Positions 34,226 through 42,539 of a DNA stretch of 64,000 nucleotides are shown piece by piece. Positions within the stretch are counted from its first letter, which is position 1. Every line of letters begins with the position of its first letter. The translations under genes were made by a program, and so were the position numbers. Under the pieces are notes generated by a model. It was not told where the DNA came from and did not search any database. It worked only from the letters and a program-made list of their open reading frames with translations. Origin of the DNA: Pseudomonas laurylsulfatiphila (GTDB lineage Bacteria; Pseudomonadota; Gammaproteobacteria; Pseudomonadales; Pseudomonadaceae); NCBI RefSeq assembly GCF_002934665.1, contig NZ_NIRS01000006.1, forward strand, positions 186,001 through 250,000, written 5' to 3'.

Positions 34226-36421
34226 ATGACTTCTAAAAACAACCCGGCCACTGCGGTAACCGATCTGACGTTGAGCCCCGCGGCCAACAGCCCGTCATCA
34301 CCGAAGCCATTGGTTCAATCCCGCCCGTTGGCGACCCAGCAATACCTCTACTTCACCGAAACCAACACCGACCGCATCCTCGATAACCTCGACGGCCTGC
34401 GCGACATGGTGTTCCCGCGCCCACCGCACCTGGAAGGCGACAGCGAACAGCACAGCGACCAGGAGTTCCCCTCGGTGTGCCTGATCGGCCTGGGCCGCTG
34501 CGGCTCGAACATTGCGCTGGACGTGGCAGAACTGGTGTACAACGCCCGCAAGTTCTACCTCAACGAATTCAACAACGAAGATCGCCTGTCACCGGACAAG
34601 CGCTTTGCCGAAAAGGGCTACAGCCCGGCCCAGTGGATCCGCAACAACCTGCGCCTGGGTCAGAACAAGAACACCAAACCGGTGTTTCTGGTCGAGCCGC
34701 TGGTGATGCTCGGCGACCTGGACAAGGACATCGCCGGACGCATCCGCTTCTCGCGCAAGGGCGAAAAAAGCGGCTTCCTGCGCGACTACAGCAAAATGAA
34801 AATCATGGACTTGTCGGAAGTCCACGCCGGTGGCGCCGGTAACGCGCCGATCCTCGGCCAGTACCTGGCCAAGATCATCCTGAACAAGGACACCCAGCGT
34901 TTCTCCAGCCCTGACTGGAAAATGATTCACTCGTACCTGATCGACAGCTGCGGCATCAAGGCCAACCAGTCGCGCCTGTATTTCTCGATCTTCAGTGCCG
35001 GCGGCGGTACCGGTTCGGGCATGGCCTCGGAATTCGGCCTGGCCCAGCAGCACTCGTACATGAACAAGACGTTCGACACCAAACCGATGGACGAGCATGA
35101 CAGCAAGAGCGGCCACTCCTTCGTCTTCGAACCGATCTTCACCAGCGGCATCTGTGTACTGCCGAACATTTCCGACCACCGCAGTGAAATGTCCGAGGCG
35201 CTGCACATCAACGCCGGTCGCCTGCTGTGCAAATACCTCTCGGAAGAGTGGGACTTCTCCTACAACTTCGCCAACGAAGACAGCAGCGAAGCCAGCGTCA
35301 TGGGCCGCATCCGCCCATGGAACGCGATGATGCTGATTTCCAACGACATCATGCGTTACGCCGAAGAGAACGATGACGGCAATATCCAGAACATTGATGT
35401 CAATGCCATGGAAAAGCACGCCAACCAGTACATCTCGCAGCAGATATTCAACATTCTGACGGCTCAGGCGGTCACCACCGACTACGACCAGAACTACTTC
35501 CGTCGGGCCGGCATCGACATCGGCGAAACCATTCGCCTGGACGCCAACGACCTGTTCATGAGCCTGGCCGGCCCGGTGGCGATTGCCTATGCCGAGTCCG
35601 TGGTGCCGGAAACTCCGCCGCCAAGCAGCGACAAGTTCAAGGTGTTCGAGAAAGAGCCGGCGCGCCTGAACATCGATGACCTGTTTTTCCGTTCGATCGA
35701 CCTGCCGCACTTCAACAAGGTCACCCAGGCCATCGAAGGCATCAGCCTGTTGCCGATCGAGTCCAAGCGCTATCGCGCGTCGCTTGAGCAGTACAAGAAC
35801 TCGGGGTACGACGCGGCGGCCCTGCACGACCTGCACTTCTTCAAGAATTGCTCGTCGGTGGTGTCGATTGTTTCCTTGCCGAAGGACTACAAGCTGTCCT
35901 ACATGGACCTGAACCGGTTGAAGACCCACCTCAACAGCCTGTTCCCCAACACCACGCTCAAGCGCTACGCGCTGGTGATCGGTGCCTCGGCCAACCTGTC
36001 CCTGACCACTCTGATCGCCAAGAGTCCGTGCCTGTCGGACGATTTCCTGACACTGATCGTAGCCTTTATCAAACGCTGCTTTGCGAAGAATCCGTACCGC
36101 TTCGACGAGACTCTGGATAACTCGATCCTGGACTTCATCATCAACGAACAGTTCGATGAAGACCGGATCGACGAGTTGCTCAACGAATTCGAGAATCCGG
36201 CGAAGATCCTTGATACCAACTGGTACGCGATCAAGCCGATGTACGAGAAGAAGTACCGTGAACTGATCAACGACAAGGACAAGTTCGTTTCGATCAACGA
36301 CATCCGCCTGTCCCGGGACTGCGTGAAGAAATCGATCAAGTACCTGCGCGAGATCTATCGTCACCGCATCGGCAAGACCAAGGTTATTTCGCTGAATAAC
36401 CATACGGGCAAGACTGCTTAA
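34226..36421 (+). CDS. Stand-alone tubulin/FtsZ-like GTPase domain protein (731 aa)
   Basis: The signature glycine loop of tubulins, GGGTGSG, is at residues 259-265 in the context FSIFSAGGGTGSGMASEFG. Upstream, a first nucleotide-binding loop CLIGLGRCGSNIALDVAEL (85-103) matches FtsZ/tubulin loop T1. AGGAGNAPILG (201-211) may be T3. NAMMLISNDIM (366-376) sits where the sugar/base-binding Asn-containing loop T6 would be. The first 80 residues are low-complexity and polar. After about residue 400 the chain continues with a second domain and ends in a basic, helical tail (KKSIKYLREIYRHRIGKTK). It is too long and too divergent to be FtsZ. It may be a PF13809-type or similar bacterial tubulin-like protein, but I cannot assign a named family. 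The start is fixed by an in-frame stop at 34187; the ribosome site is weak. It has no operon partner and is followed by a REPIN. Confidence 0.75.
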   Translation: MTSKNNPATAVTDLTLSPAANSPSSPKPLVQSRPLATQQYLYFTETNTDRILDNLDGLRDMVFPRPPHLEGDSEQHSDQEFPSVCLIGLGRCGSNIALDVAELVYNARKFYLNEFNNEDRLSPDKRFAEKGYSPAQWIRNNLRLGQNKNTKPVFLVEPLVMLGDLDKDIAGRIRFSRKGEKSGFLRDYSKMKIMDLSEVHAGGAGNAPILGQYLAKIILNKDTQRFSSPDWKMIHSYLIDSCGIKANQSRLYFSIFSAGGGTGSGMASEFGLAQQHSYMNKTFDTKPMDEHDSKSGHSFVFEPIFTSGICVLPNISDHRSEMSEALHINAGRLLCKYLSEEWDFSYNFANEDSSEASVMGRIRPWNAMMLISNDIMRYAEENDDGNIQNIDVNAMEKHANQYISQQIFNILTAQAVTTDYDQNYFRRAGIDIGETIRLDANDLFMSLAGPVAIAYAESVVPETPPPSSDKFKVFEKEPARLNIDDLFFRSIDLPHFNKVTQAIEGISLLPIESKRYRASLEQYKNSGYDAAALHDLHFFKNCSSVVSIVSLPKDYKLSYMDLNRLKTHLNSLFPNTTLKRYALVIGASANLSLTTLIAKSPCLSDDFLTLIVAFIKRCFAKNPYRFDETLDNSILDFIINEQFDEDRIDELLNEFENPAKILDTNWYAIKPMYEKKYRELINDKDKFVSINDIRLSRDCVKKSIKYLREIYRHRIGKTKVISLNNHTGKTA

Positions 36422-36440
36422 CAAGACGGGAAAATTCGTC

Positions 36441-36534
36441 GCCGCCATCGCGAGCAAGCTCGCTCCCACAGGGATCGCATTCGTTCAGAGAGAACGCGGT
36501 CAACTGTGGGAGCGAGCTTGCTCGCGATGGCGGC
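36441..36534. repeat. REPIN, GCGAGCAAGCTCGC variant
   Basis: Inverted 30-bp arms at 36441-36470 and 36505-36534 differ from the copies at 10831 and 28751 at the centre of the core (AGCAAGCT instead of AGCAGGCT), compensated in both arms. Confidence 0.87.
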
Positions 36535-36717
36535 CTTGAATTCACTGCAAATCCACATCCAGAAACAATTGAGCAGCTGTTCAGTTGCCCTCCCAACTGT
36601 TCCCGTTACGTTTACGTCACCGTGAGGCTGTGGCCTTTCTCTACGGCAACATGCCATCACGCTACTCGGCTACACACTTTCCTGCGGGAAAGGAGCGCAC
36701 CAAGCCGGTGCAACCTT

Positions 36718-37023
36718 TTAAACCTGCGCCCTTTCCTGGATCAGAATCCACGGCGAAACAACCACCGCCCACAACTGCGGATCACGTTCAAAAAGATCCA
36801 GCGCCCGCGTTTCAGACAGCTTGGCGAGCTTGTCAGCAGCCAGCCAGGCAGCCACTTTCTCCCCCTCATCCTGGGCCACGGCCTCGGCGGCGGCGATCAG
36901 ATCCAGGCCAGGATCGACCCACAATAGGGCACCCTTGGCGAAGAACGGCTCCAGCTCTTTCCAGGTAATAGATGCGGTTTCACCAAGCAGCTTGGCATAG
37001 AGGGTGCTAGGTTCTTGATTCAT
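36718..37023 (-). CDS. DUF2288-type cytoplasmic protein (101 aa)
   Basis: The sequence opens MNQEPSTLYAKLLGETASIT and continues WKELEPFFAKGALLWVDPGL before LDLIAAAEAVAQDE. This is the pattern of the small DUF2288 family, common in gamma-proteobacteria and of unknown function. The ATG at 37023 gives the family start; the longer frame adds 50 unrelated residues. It has no signal and is mostly helical. It is monocistronic between a REPIN and the braC promoter region. Confidence 0.75.
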   Translation of the reverse strand: MNQEPSTLYAKLLGETASITWKELEPFFAKGALLWVDPGLDLIAAAEAVAQDEGEKVAAWLAADKLAKLSETRALDLFERDPQLWAVVVSPWILIQERAQV

Positions 37024-37373
37024 GGGACTGTCCGGAAAAGAAATCGACGCAGATGATAACGTCGGTGGACTGGCAGAAAAACCCGGATGCAATTGAGTGA
37101 CCGAAATGAAAAGCGCAGGAAAGCCAGGGAATGCACTGAATCCGGCTATAAGCCCCTCAACGCCCCGCCGCAATTCTGTCTTTTTCTTTCAATAAAGCGA
37201 CACTTGCAGGTTTTGCCCCTCGGCGCTGCCTTCCCAGGCTGACAATCGGCGCTCTACACTGTACCGGTACAGTTGCCGAGGGGCTTTTCCGGGGAATGTC
37301 GTAGATATCTGACCCGGTTCTGCTGCTTTCGGCGCCAGGACTATAAAAACTACAACAGTAAGAGTGGAGCACT
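37024..37373. other. 350-bp regulatory region upstream of braC
   Basis: No gene is supported. It contains a perfect 16-bp palindrome (37258-37273) and a TATAAA box at 37342-37347, 27 bp before the braC ATG, which may be its -10. Confidence 0.5.
37258..37273. promoter_or_regulatory. Perfect 16-bp palindrome ACTGTACCGGTACAGT
   Basis: It lies 101 bp before the braC start. It is not a LexA box, because CTG and CAG are 8 rather than 10 bases apart. It is probably a dimeric regulator site or a hairpin in the leader. Confidence 0.5.
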
Positions 37374-38501
37374 ATGACTAAGGCTACTAAGCAGATTTCC
37401 AAACTGTTTGCCGCTATGGTTCTGGCCGGGGTTGCCAGCCATTCGTTCGCAGCTGACACCATCAAGATCGGCATCGCCGGCCCTAAAACCGGTCCTGTAG
37501 CCCAATACGGCGACATGCAGTTCAGCGGCGCCAAAATGGCCATTGAACAGATCAACTCCAAGGGCGGCGTAGACGGCAAGAAACTCGAAGCCGTTGAATA
37601 CGATGACGCCTGTGATCCAAAACAAGCGGTAGCGGTCGCGAACAAAGTCGTCAACGACGGCGTCAAGTTCGTGGTCGGCCACCTGTGCTCCAGCTCCACT
37701 CAACCGGCTTCGGACATCTACGAAGACGAAGGCGTGATCATGATCACCCCGGCTGCCACCAGCCCGGACATCACCGCCCGTGGTTACAAAATGGTCTTCC
37801 GCACCATCGGTCTGGACAGCGCCCAGGGCCCTGCCGCCGGTAACTACATTGCCGACTTCGTAAAACCGAAGATCGTTGCTGTCCTGCACGACAAACAGCA
37901 ATACGGTGAAGGCATCGCCACTGCCGTGAAGAAAACTCTGGAAGGCAAAGGCGTGAAAGTCGCTGTGTTCGAAGGCATCAACGCCGGCGACAAAGACTTC
38001 TCCTCGATGATCGCCAAGCTCAAGCAAGCCAACGTCGACTTCGTTTACTACGGCGGCTACCACCCTGAGCTGGGTCTGATCCTGCGTCAATCCCAGGAAA
38101 AAGGCCTGAAAGCCAAATTCATGGGTCCGGAAGGCGTGGGTAACGACTCCATTTCGCAGATCGCCAAGGAGGCTTCCGAAGGCCTGCTGGTGACCCTGCC
38201 GAAATCCTTCGACCAGGATCCGGCCAACATTGCCCTGGCTGACGCGTTCAAAGCCAAGAAAGAAGACCCGAGCGGTCCGTTCGTGTTCCCGGCCTACTCG
38301 GCTGTGGAAGTGATCGCCGAGGGCATCAAGGCGGCCAAGTCCGAAGACTCCGCCAAAGTGGCTGAAGCCATCCACAAAGGCACCTTCAAGACCCCTACCG
38401 GCGACCTGAGCTTCGACGAGAAAGGCGACCTGAAAGACTTCAAATTTGTGGTTTACGAGTGGCACTTCGGCAAACCTAAAACTGAAGCCAAGCCTCAGTA
38501 A
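37374..38501 (+). CDS. braC: Branched-chain amino-acid ABC transporter, periplasmic binding protein
   Basis: This 375-residue LivJ/BraC-type binding protein captures leucine, isoleucine, valine and related amino acids in the periplasm. The signal peptide ends SHSFA (residue 26). The type I periplasmic fold has the ligand-site serines and threonines in GHLCSSSTQPASD and ITPAATSPDIT, and a disulfide pair Cys79/Cys104 region (DDACDP, GHLCS). The ATG is preceded by GAGTGGAG. A strong hairpin after the stop separates it from braDEFG, which allows the binding protein to be made in excess. Confidence 0.94.
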   Translation: MTKATKQISKLFAAMVLAGVASHSFAADTIKIGIAGPKTGPVAQYGDMQFSGAKMAIEQINSKGGVDGKKLEAVEYDDACDPKQAVAVANKVVNDGVKFVVGHLCSSSTQPASDIYEDEGVIMITPAATSPDITARGYKMVFRTIGLDSAQGPAAGNYIADFVKPKIVAVLHDKQQYGEGIATAVKKTLEGKGVKVAVFEGINAGDKDFSSMIAKLKQANVDFVYYGGYHPELGLILRQSQEKGLKAKFMGPEGVGNDSISQIAKEASEGLLVTLPKSFDQDPANIALADAFKAKKEDPSGPFVFPAYSAVEVIAEGIKAAKSEDSAKVAEAIHKGTFKTPTGDLSFDEKGDLKDFKFVVYEWHFGKPKTEAKPQ

Positions 38502-38525
38502 GGCGTTGCCTGACTGACTGCCAAT

Positions 38526-38556
38526 AAAGCCCACGGCGTGCCGTGGGCTTTGTTTT
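38526..38556 (+). terminator. Terminator or attenuating hairpin after braC
   Basis: An 11-bp perfect stem AAAGCCCACGG (38526-38536)/CCGTGGGCTTT (38541-38551) is followed by GTTTT. Partial read-through would feed braD, 178 bp downstream. Confidence 0.85.
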
Positions 38557-38733
38557 ACGAACGTATTGGGCCGCGCTGGCGTGATCCGCCAGTCTCCCCA
38601 CCTGAAAATCTCAAAACCGTCATCAGCGGTTCGCTGGCAAACCCCGAATTCGAAGTGGATGCAGATCCACGGGGCTCGGGCGGGAAAATGACTCCACCAG
38701 TGAAATGCGTATCAGGTTTTTAGGAGCGCTGTA

Positions 38734-39657
38734 ATGCCTGACATCTATCACTTTTTCCAACAGCTGGTTAATGGCATGACCATTGGCAGCACGTATGCCC
38801 TGATCGCCATCGGCTATACGATGGTTTACGGCATCATTGGAATGATCAACTTCGCCCACGGCGAGGTGTACATGATTGGCTCCTACGTGGCGTTCATCGC
38901 CATCGCCGGGCTGGCCATGCTGGGACTCGACAGTGTTCCGCTGTTGATGACCGCTGCTTTCCTGGCGACCATCGTCGTCACCAGTGCCTACGGTTACAGC
39001 ATCGAACGGATCGCTTACCGCCCCCTGCGCGGCAGCAACCGTCTGATCCCGCTGATTTCTGCCATCGGCATGTCGATCTTCCTGCAGAACACCGTTCTGC
39101 TGGCGCAAGACTCCAAGGACAAATCCATCTCCAACCTGATTCCGGGCAACTTTGCCTTTGGGCCAGGTGGTGCACATGAAGTGCTGATTTCCTACATGCA
39201 AATCGTGGTGTTCGTGGTGACCTTTGTCGCCATGCTCGGCCTGACGCTGTTCATCTCCCGTTCTCGCCTGGGTCGCGCCTGCCGCGCCTGTGCCGAAGAC
39301 ATCAAGATGGCCAACCTGCTGGGTATCAACACCAACAACATCATCGCCCTGACCTTCGTCATCGGTGCCGCGCTGGCGGCCATCGCAGCCGTGCTGCTGA
39401 GCATGCAATACGGCGTGATCAACCCGAACGCCGGTTTCCTGGTCGGCCTCAAGGCCTTCACCGCAGCAGTACTGGGCGGTATCGGCAGCATTCCGGGCGC
39501 CATGCTCGGCGGGCTCGTTTTGGGTGTGGCGGAAGCCTTTGGTGCCGATATCTTCGGCGACCAGTACAAGGACGTCGTGGCGTTCGGCCTGCTGGTTCTG
39601 GTGTTGTTGTTCCGGCCAACCGGCCTGCTGGGCCGTCCGGAGGTTGAGAAGGTATGA
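38734..39657 (+). CDS. braD: Branched-chain amino-acid ABC transporter permease (LivH type)
   Basis: This 307-residue permease has eight or so membrane helices. It has the LivH opening QQLVNGMTIGSTYALIAIGYTMVYGIIGMINFAHGEVYM and the cytoplasmic coupling motif CRACAEDIKMANLLGIN (EAA-like loop), then KAFTAAVLGGIGSIPGAMLGG. The length equals P. aeruginosa BraD as I recall. Its stop overlaps the braE start (ATGA). Confidence 0.94.
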   Translation: MPDIYHFFQQLVNGMTIGSTYALIAIGYTMVYGIIGMINFAHGEVYMIGSYVAFIAIAGLAMLGLDSVPLLMTAAFLATIVVTSAYGYSIERIAYRPLRGSNRLIPLISAIGMSIFLQNTVLLAQDSKDKSISNLIPGNFAFGPGGAHEVLISYMQIVVFVVTFVAMLGLTLFISRSRLGRACRACAEDIKMANLLGINTNNIIALTFVIGAALAAIAAVLLSMQYGVINPNAGFLVGLKAFTAAVLGGIGSIPGAMLGGLVLGVAEAFGADIFGDQYKDVVAFGLLVLVLLFRPTGLLGRPEVEKV

Positions 39658-40910
39658 CTAGGAATCTTAAACAAGCGCTCTTCAGCGCTTTGCTGGTGTG
39701 GGCCGTGGCCTACCCGGTACTCGGTCTGAAGCTGACCATCGTCGGCATCAACCTCGAAGTTCATGGCACCAGCGACGCCACCCTGATCACCATCGCGGTG
39801 TGCTCGGTACTGATGTTTCTGCGGGTATTGTTCGACCAGCAGATCAGCTCGGCCTGGCGTTCTTCGCCAAGCATGCCGCTTATGCCGGCCAAGGCCAGTA
39901 ACTTCCTGACCCTGCCGACCACTCAGCGCTGGATCATCATCGCGCTGATCGCCGGTGCCCTGGTCTGGCCGTTCTTCGGCTCTCGCGGTGCGGTGGATAT
40001 CGCCACGCTGGTGTTGATCTATGTGATGCTCGGCCTCGGCCTGAACATCGTGGTCGGCCTGGCCGGTCTGCTCGACCTCGGTTACGTCGGTTTCTATGCC
40101 GTCGGCGCCTACAGCTACGCGCTGTTGTCGCATTACTACGGCCTGAGCTTCTGGATCTGCCTGCCGATTGCCGGTCTGATGGCGGCCACTTTCGGCTTCC
40201 TGCTGGGCTTCCCGGTGCTGCGCTTGCGTGGTGACTACCTGGCGATCGTGACCCTGGGCTTCGGTGAAATCATCCGCCTGTTCCTGCGTAACCTGACCGA
40301 CATCACCGGCGGCCCGAACGGCATCAGCAATATCGAAAAGCCGACGTTCTTCGGCCTGACCTTCGAACGTAAAGCCGCTGAAGGCCTGCAGACGTTCCAC
40401 GAGTACTTCGGCCTGGAATACAACTCGATCAACAAGGTGATTTTCCTTTACCTGGTCGCATTGTTCCTGGCGCTGTTCGCACTGTTCGTCATCAATCGCT
40501 TGCTGCGCATGCCCCTGGGTCGTGCCTGGGAAGCGCTGCGTGAAGATGAAATCGCCTGCCGTGCGTTGGGTCTGAACCCGACGATCATCAAGCTTTCAGC
40601 TTTCACCCTGGGCGCCTGCTTCGCCGGTTTCGCCGGCAGCTTCTTCGCCGCGCGTCAGGGCCTGGTGACACCGGAGTCCTTCACTTTCATCGAGTCGGCG
40701 ACCATTCTCGCCATCGTCGTGTTGGGCGGCATGGGCTCGCAATTGGGCGTGGTGCTCGCAGCCACGGTGATGATCCTGTTGCCGGAAATGATGCGTGAGT
40801 TCAGTGAGTACCGCATGTTGATGTTCGGCGCCTTGATGGTGCTGATGATGATCTGGCGTCCTCAAGGTCTGCTGCCCATGCAACGTCCTCACATGGAGCT
40901 GCGCAAATGA
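39654..40910 (+). CDS. braE: Branched-chain amino-acid ABC transporter permease (LivM type)
   Basis: This 418-residue partner permease has an N-terminal extension with two to three extra helices (about residues 1-115) before the conserved LivM core (YVMLGLGLNIVVGLAGLLDLGYVGFYAVGAY). The coupling loop is GRAWEALREDEIACRALGLN. The extension is usual for BraE/LivM. It overlaps braD and braF by ATGA at both ends. Confidence 0.94.
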   Translation: MTRNLKQALFSALLVWAVAYPVLGLKLTIVGINLEVHGTSDATLITIAVCSVLMFLRVLFDQQISSAWRSSPSMPLMPAKASNFLTLPTTQRWIIIALIAGALVWPFFGSRGAVDIATLVLIYVMLGLGLNIVVGLAGLLDLGYVGFYAVGAYSYALLSHYYGLSFWICLPIAGLMAATFGFLLGFPVLRLRGDYLAIVTLGFGEIIRLFLRNLTDITGGPNGISNIEKPTFFGLTFERKAAEGLQTFHEYFGLEYNSINKVIFLYLVALFLALFALFVINRLLRMPLGRAWEALREDEIACRALGLNPTIIKLSAFTLGACFAGFAGSFFAARQGLVTPESFTFIESATILAIVVLGGMGSQLGVVLAATVMILLPEMMREFSEYRMLMFGALMVLMMIWRPQGLLPMQRPHMELRK

Positions 40911-41674
40911 GCCGCGAGATCCTGAAAGTAGAAAATTTGAGTATGCGTTTCGGCGGCTTGCTGGCGGTCAACGGCGTAGCCCTGAGCGTGAAGGAAAAAC
41001 AGGTCGTGGCACTGATCGGCCCCAACGGCGCCGGCAAGACCACTGTGTTCAACTGCCTGACCGGTTTCTACAAACCGAGTGGTGGCAGCATCCTGCTGGA
41101 CGGCGAATCGATCGAAGGCCTGCCCGGCCACAAAATCGCCCTCAAAGGTGTGGTGCGGACCTTCCAGAACGTGCGGCTGTTCAAGGACATGACAGCAGTC
41201 GAGAACCTCTTGATCGCCCAGCACCGTCACTTGAACACCAACTTCCTGTCCGGCCTGTTCAAGACCCCGGCGTTCCGCAAAAGCGAACGCGAGGCCATGG
41301 AATACGCCGAGTACTGGCTGGAAAAGGTCAACCTCAAGGAGTTCGCCAACCGTCCGGCCGGCACCCTGGCCTACGGTCAGCAACGTCGCCTGGAAATCGC
41401 CCGCTGCATGATGACCCGTCCGCGGATCCTCATGCTCGACGAACCCGCCGCAGGCCTGAACCCGAAGGAAACCGAAGACCTCAAGGCGCTGATCAGTGTG
41501 CTGCGTGAAGAGCACAACGTGACCGTCCTGCTGATCGAACACGACATGAAACTGGTCATGAGCATTTCCGACCACATCGTCGTGATCAACCAGGGTACGC
41601 CCCTGGCCAACGGCACGCCGGAACAGATCCGCGACAATCCTGAAGTGATCAAAGCCTACCTGGGGGAAGCGTAA
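40907..41674 (+). CDS. braF: Branched-chain amino-acid ABC transporter ATPase (LivG type)
   Basis: This 255-residue ATPase has Walker A GPNGAGKTT, a Q-loop in VVRTFQNVRLF, signature YGQQRRLEIARCM in place of canonical LSGGQ (usual for LivG), Walker B ILMLDEPAAGLNP and the switch His in LLIEHDMKLVM. It starts at an ATGA overlap with braE and abuts braG. Confidence 0.95.
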   Translation: MSREILKVENLSMRFGGLLAVNGVALSVKEKQVVALIGPNGAGKTTVFNCLTGFYKPSGGSILLDGESIEGLPGHKIALKGVVRTFQNVRLFKDMTAVENLLIAQHRHLNTNFLSGLFKTPAFRKSEREAMEYAEYWLEKVNLKEFANRPAGTLAYGQQRRLEIARCMMTRPRILMLDEPAAGLNPKETEDLKALISVLREEHNVTVLLIEHDMKLVMSISDHIVVINQGTPLANGTPEQIRDNPEVIKAYLGEA

Positions 41675-42376
41675 ATGCTGCAGTTCGAAAACGTTTCCAC
41701 CTTCTATGGCAAGATCCAGGCCCTGCACAGTGTCAACGTCGAAGTCCGCCAGGGCGAGATCGTGACCCTGATCGGCGCCAACGGTGCCGGCAAGTCCACG
41801 CTGCTGATGACGCTTTGCGGTTCGCCGCGCGCCCACAGCGGCAGCATCCGCTACATGGGTGAGGAACTGGTCGGCCAGGACTCTTCGCACATCATGCGCA
41901 AGAGCATTGCCGTGGTGCCGGAAGGTCGTCGGGTGTTTTCCCGGCTGACCGTGGAAGAAAACCTGTCGATGGGCGGTTTTTTCACCGCCAAGGGCGACTA
42001 TCAGGAACAGATGGACAAGGTCCTAGGACTTTTCCCACGCCTGAAAGAGCGCTTCAACCAGCGTGGCGGCACCATGTCCGGCGGCGAACAGCAAATGCTC
42101 GCCATCGGCCGTGCACTGATGAGCAAGCCCAAGCTATTGCTGCTCGACGAGCCATCGCTAGGTCTGGCACCGATCATCATCCAGCAGATCTTCGACATCA
42201 TCGAACAGCTGCGCAAGGACGGTGTGACGGTGTTTCTGGTCGAGCAAAACGCCAACCAGGCACTGAAAATCGCTGACCGCGCCTACGTTCTGGAGAACGG
42301 CCGGGTAGTGATGCAAGGCACCGGTGAAGCGCTGCTGACCGACCCGAAAGTGCGCGAAGCGTATCTCGGTGGCTGA
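41675..42376 (+). CDS. braG: Branched-chain amino-acid ABC transporter ATPase (LivF type)
   Basis: This 233-residue ATPase has Walker A GANGAGKST, signature MSGGEQQMLAIGRAL, Walker B LLLLDEPSLGLAP and FLVEQNANQALKIADR after it. It forms the ATPase pair with BraF. The start is immediately after the braF stop. A strong terminator follows. Confidence 0.95.
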   Translation: MLQFENVSTFYGKIQALHSVNVEVRQGEIVTLIGANGAGKSTLLMTLCGSPRAHSGSIRYMGEELVGQDSSHIMRKSIAVVPEGRRVFSRLTVEENLSMGGFFTAKGDYQEQMDKVLGLFPRLKERFNQRGGTMSGGEQQMLAIGRALMSKPKLLLLDEPSLGLAPIIIQQIFDIIEQLRKDGVTVFLVEQNANQALKIADRAYVLENGRVVMQGTGEALLTDPKVREAYLGG

Positions 42377-42394
42377 GCCTTTGCGGTGAACAAG

Positions 42395-42422
42395 AAAACG
42401 GCCTTTGCGGGCCGTTTTTTTT
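42395..42422 (+). terminator. Terminator of braDEFG
   Basis: A stem AAAACGGCC (42395-42403)/GGCCGTTTT (42410-42418) with a 6-nt loop is followed by an eight-T run. Confidence 0.9.
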
Positions 42423-42440
42423 ATGCCTGCGAATACGATC

Positions 42441-42524
42441 CTTGTAGGAGCTGCCGCAGGCTGCGATCTTTTGACTTTGATCTTTTAAGATCAAAAGATC
42501 GCAGCCTGCGGCAGCTCCTACAAG
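42441..42524. repeat. REPIN, GAGCTGCCGCAGGCTGCGATC family, near-perfect
   Basis: Inverted 34-bp arms (42441-42474 and 42491-42524) surround a further self-complementary centre (TGATCTTTTAAGATCA), so almost the entire 84 bp could fold as one hairpin. Confidence 0.88.
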
Positions 42525-42539
42525 GGTCCGTGTGTGGGT

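Noticed and set aside
34216..34236. Seven-codon mini-ORF overlapping the start of the tubulin-like gene
   Set aside because: The ATG at 34216 is followed by a stop at 34236 in another frame, but the AGG upstream is only three bases away, too close to act as a ribosome site. Coincidence is likely.
34589..36469. 626-codon minus-strand ORF inside the tubulin-like gene
   Set aside because: The plus frame has clear tubulin motifs. The minus frame has a Val/Gln/Arg-rich antisense composition and no recognisable domain.
37258..37273. Palindrome upstream of braC as a LexA box
   Set aside because: CTG and CAG are separated by 8 rather than 10 bases, and the centre is GC-rich.
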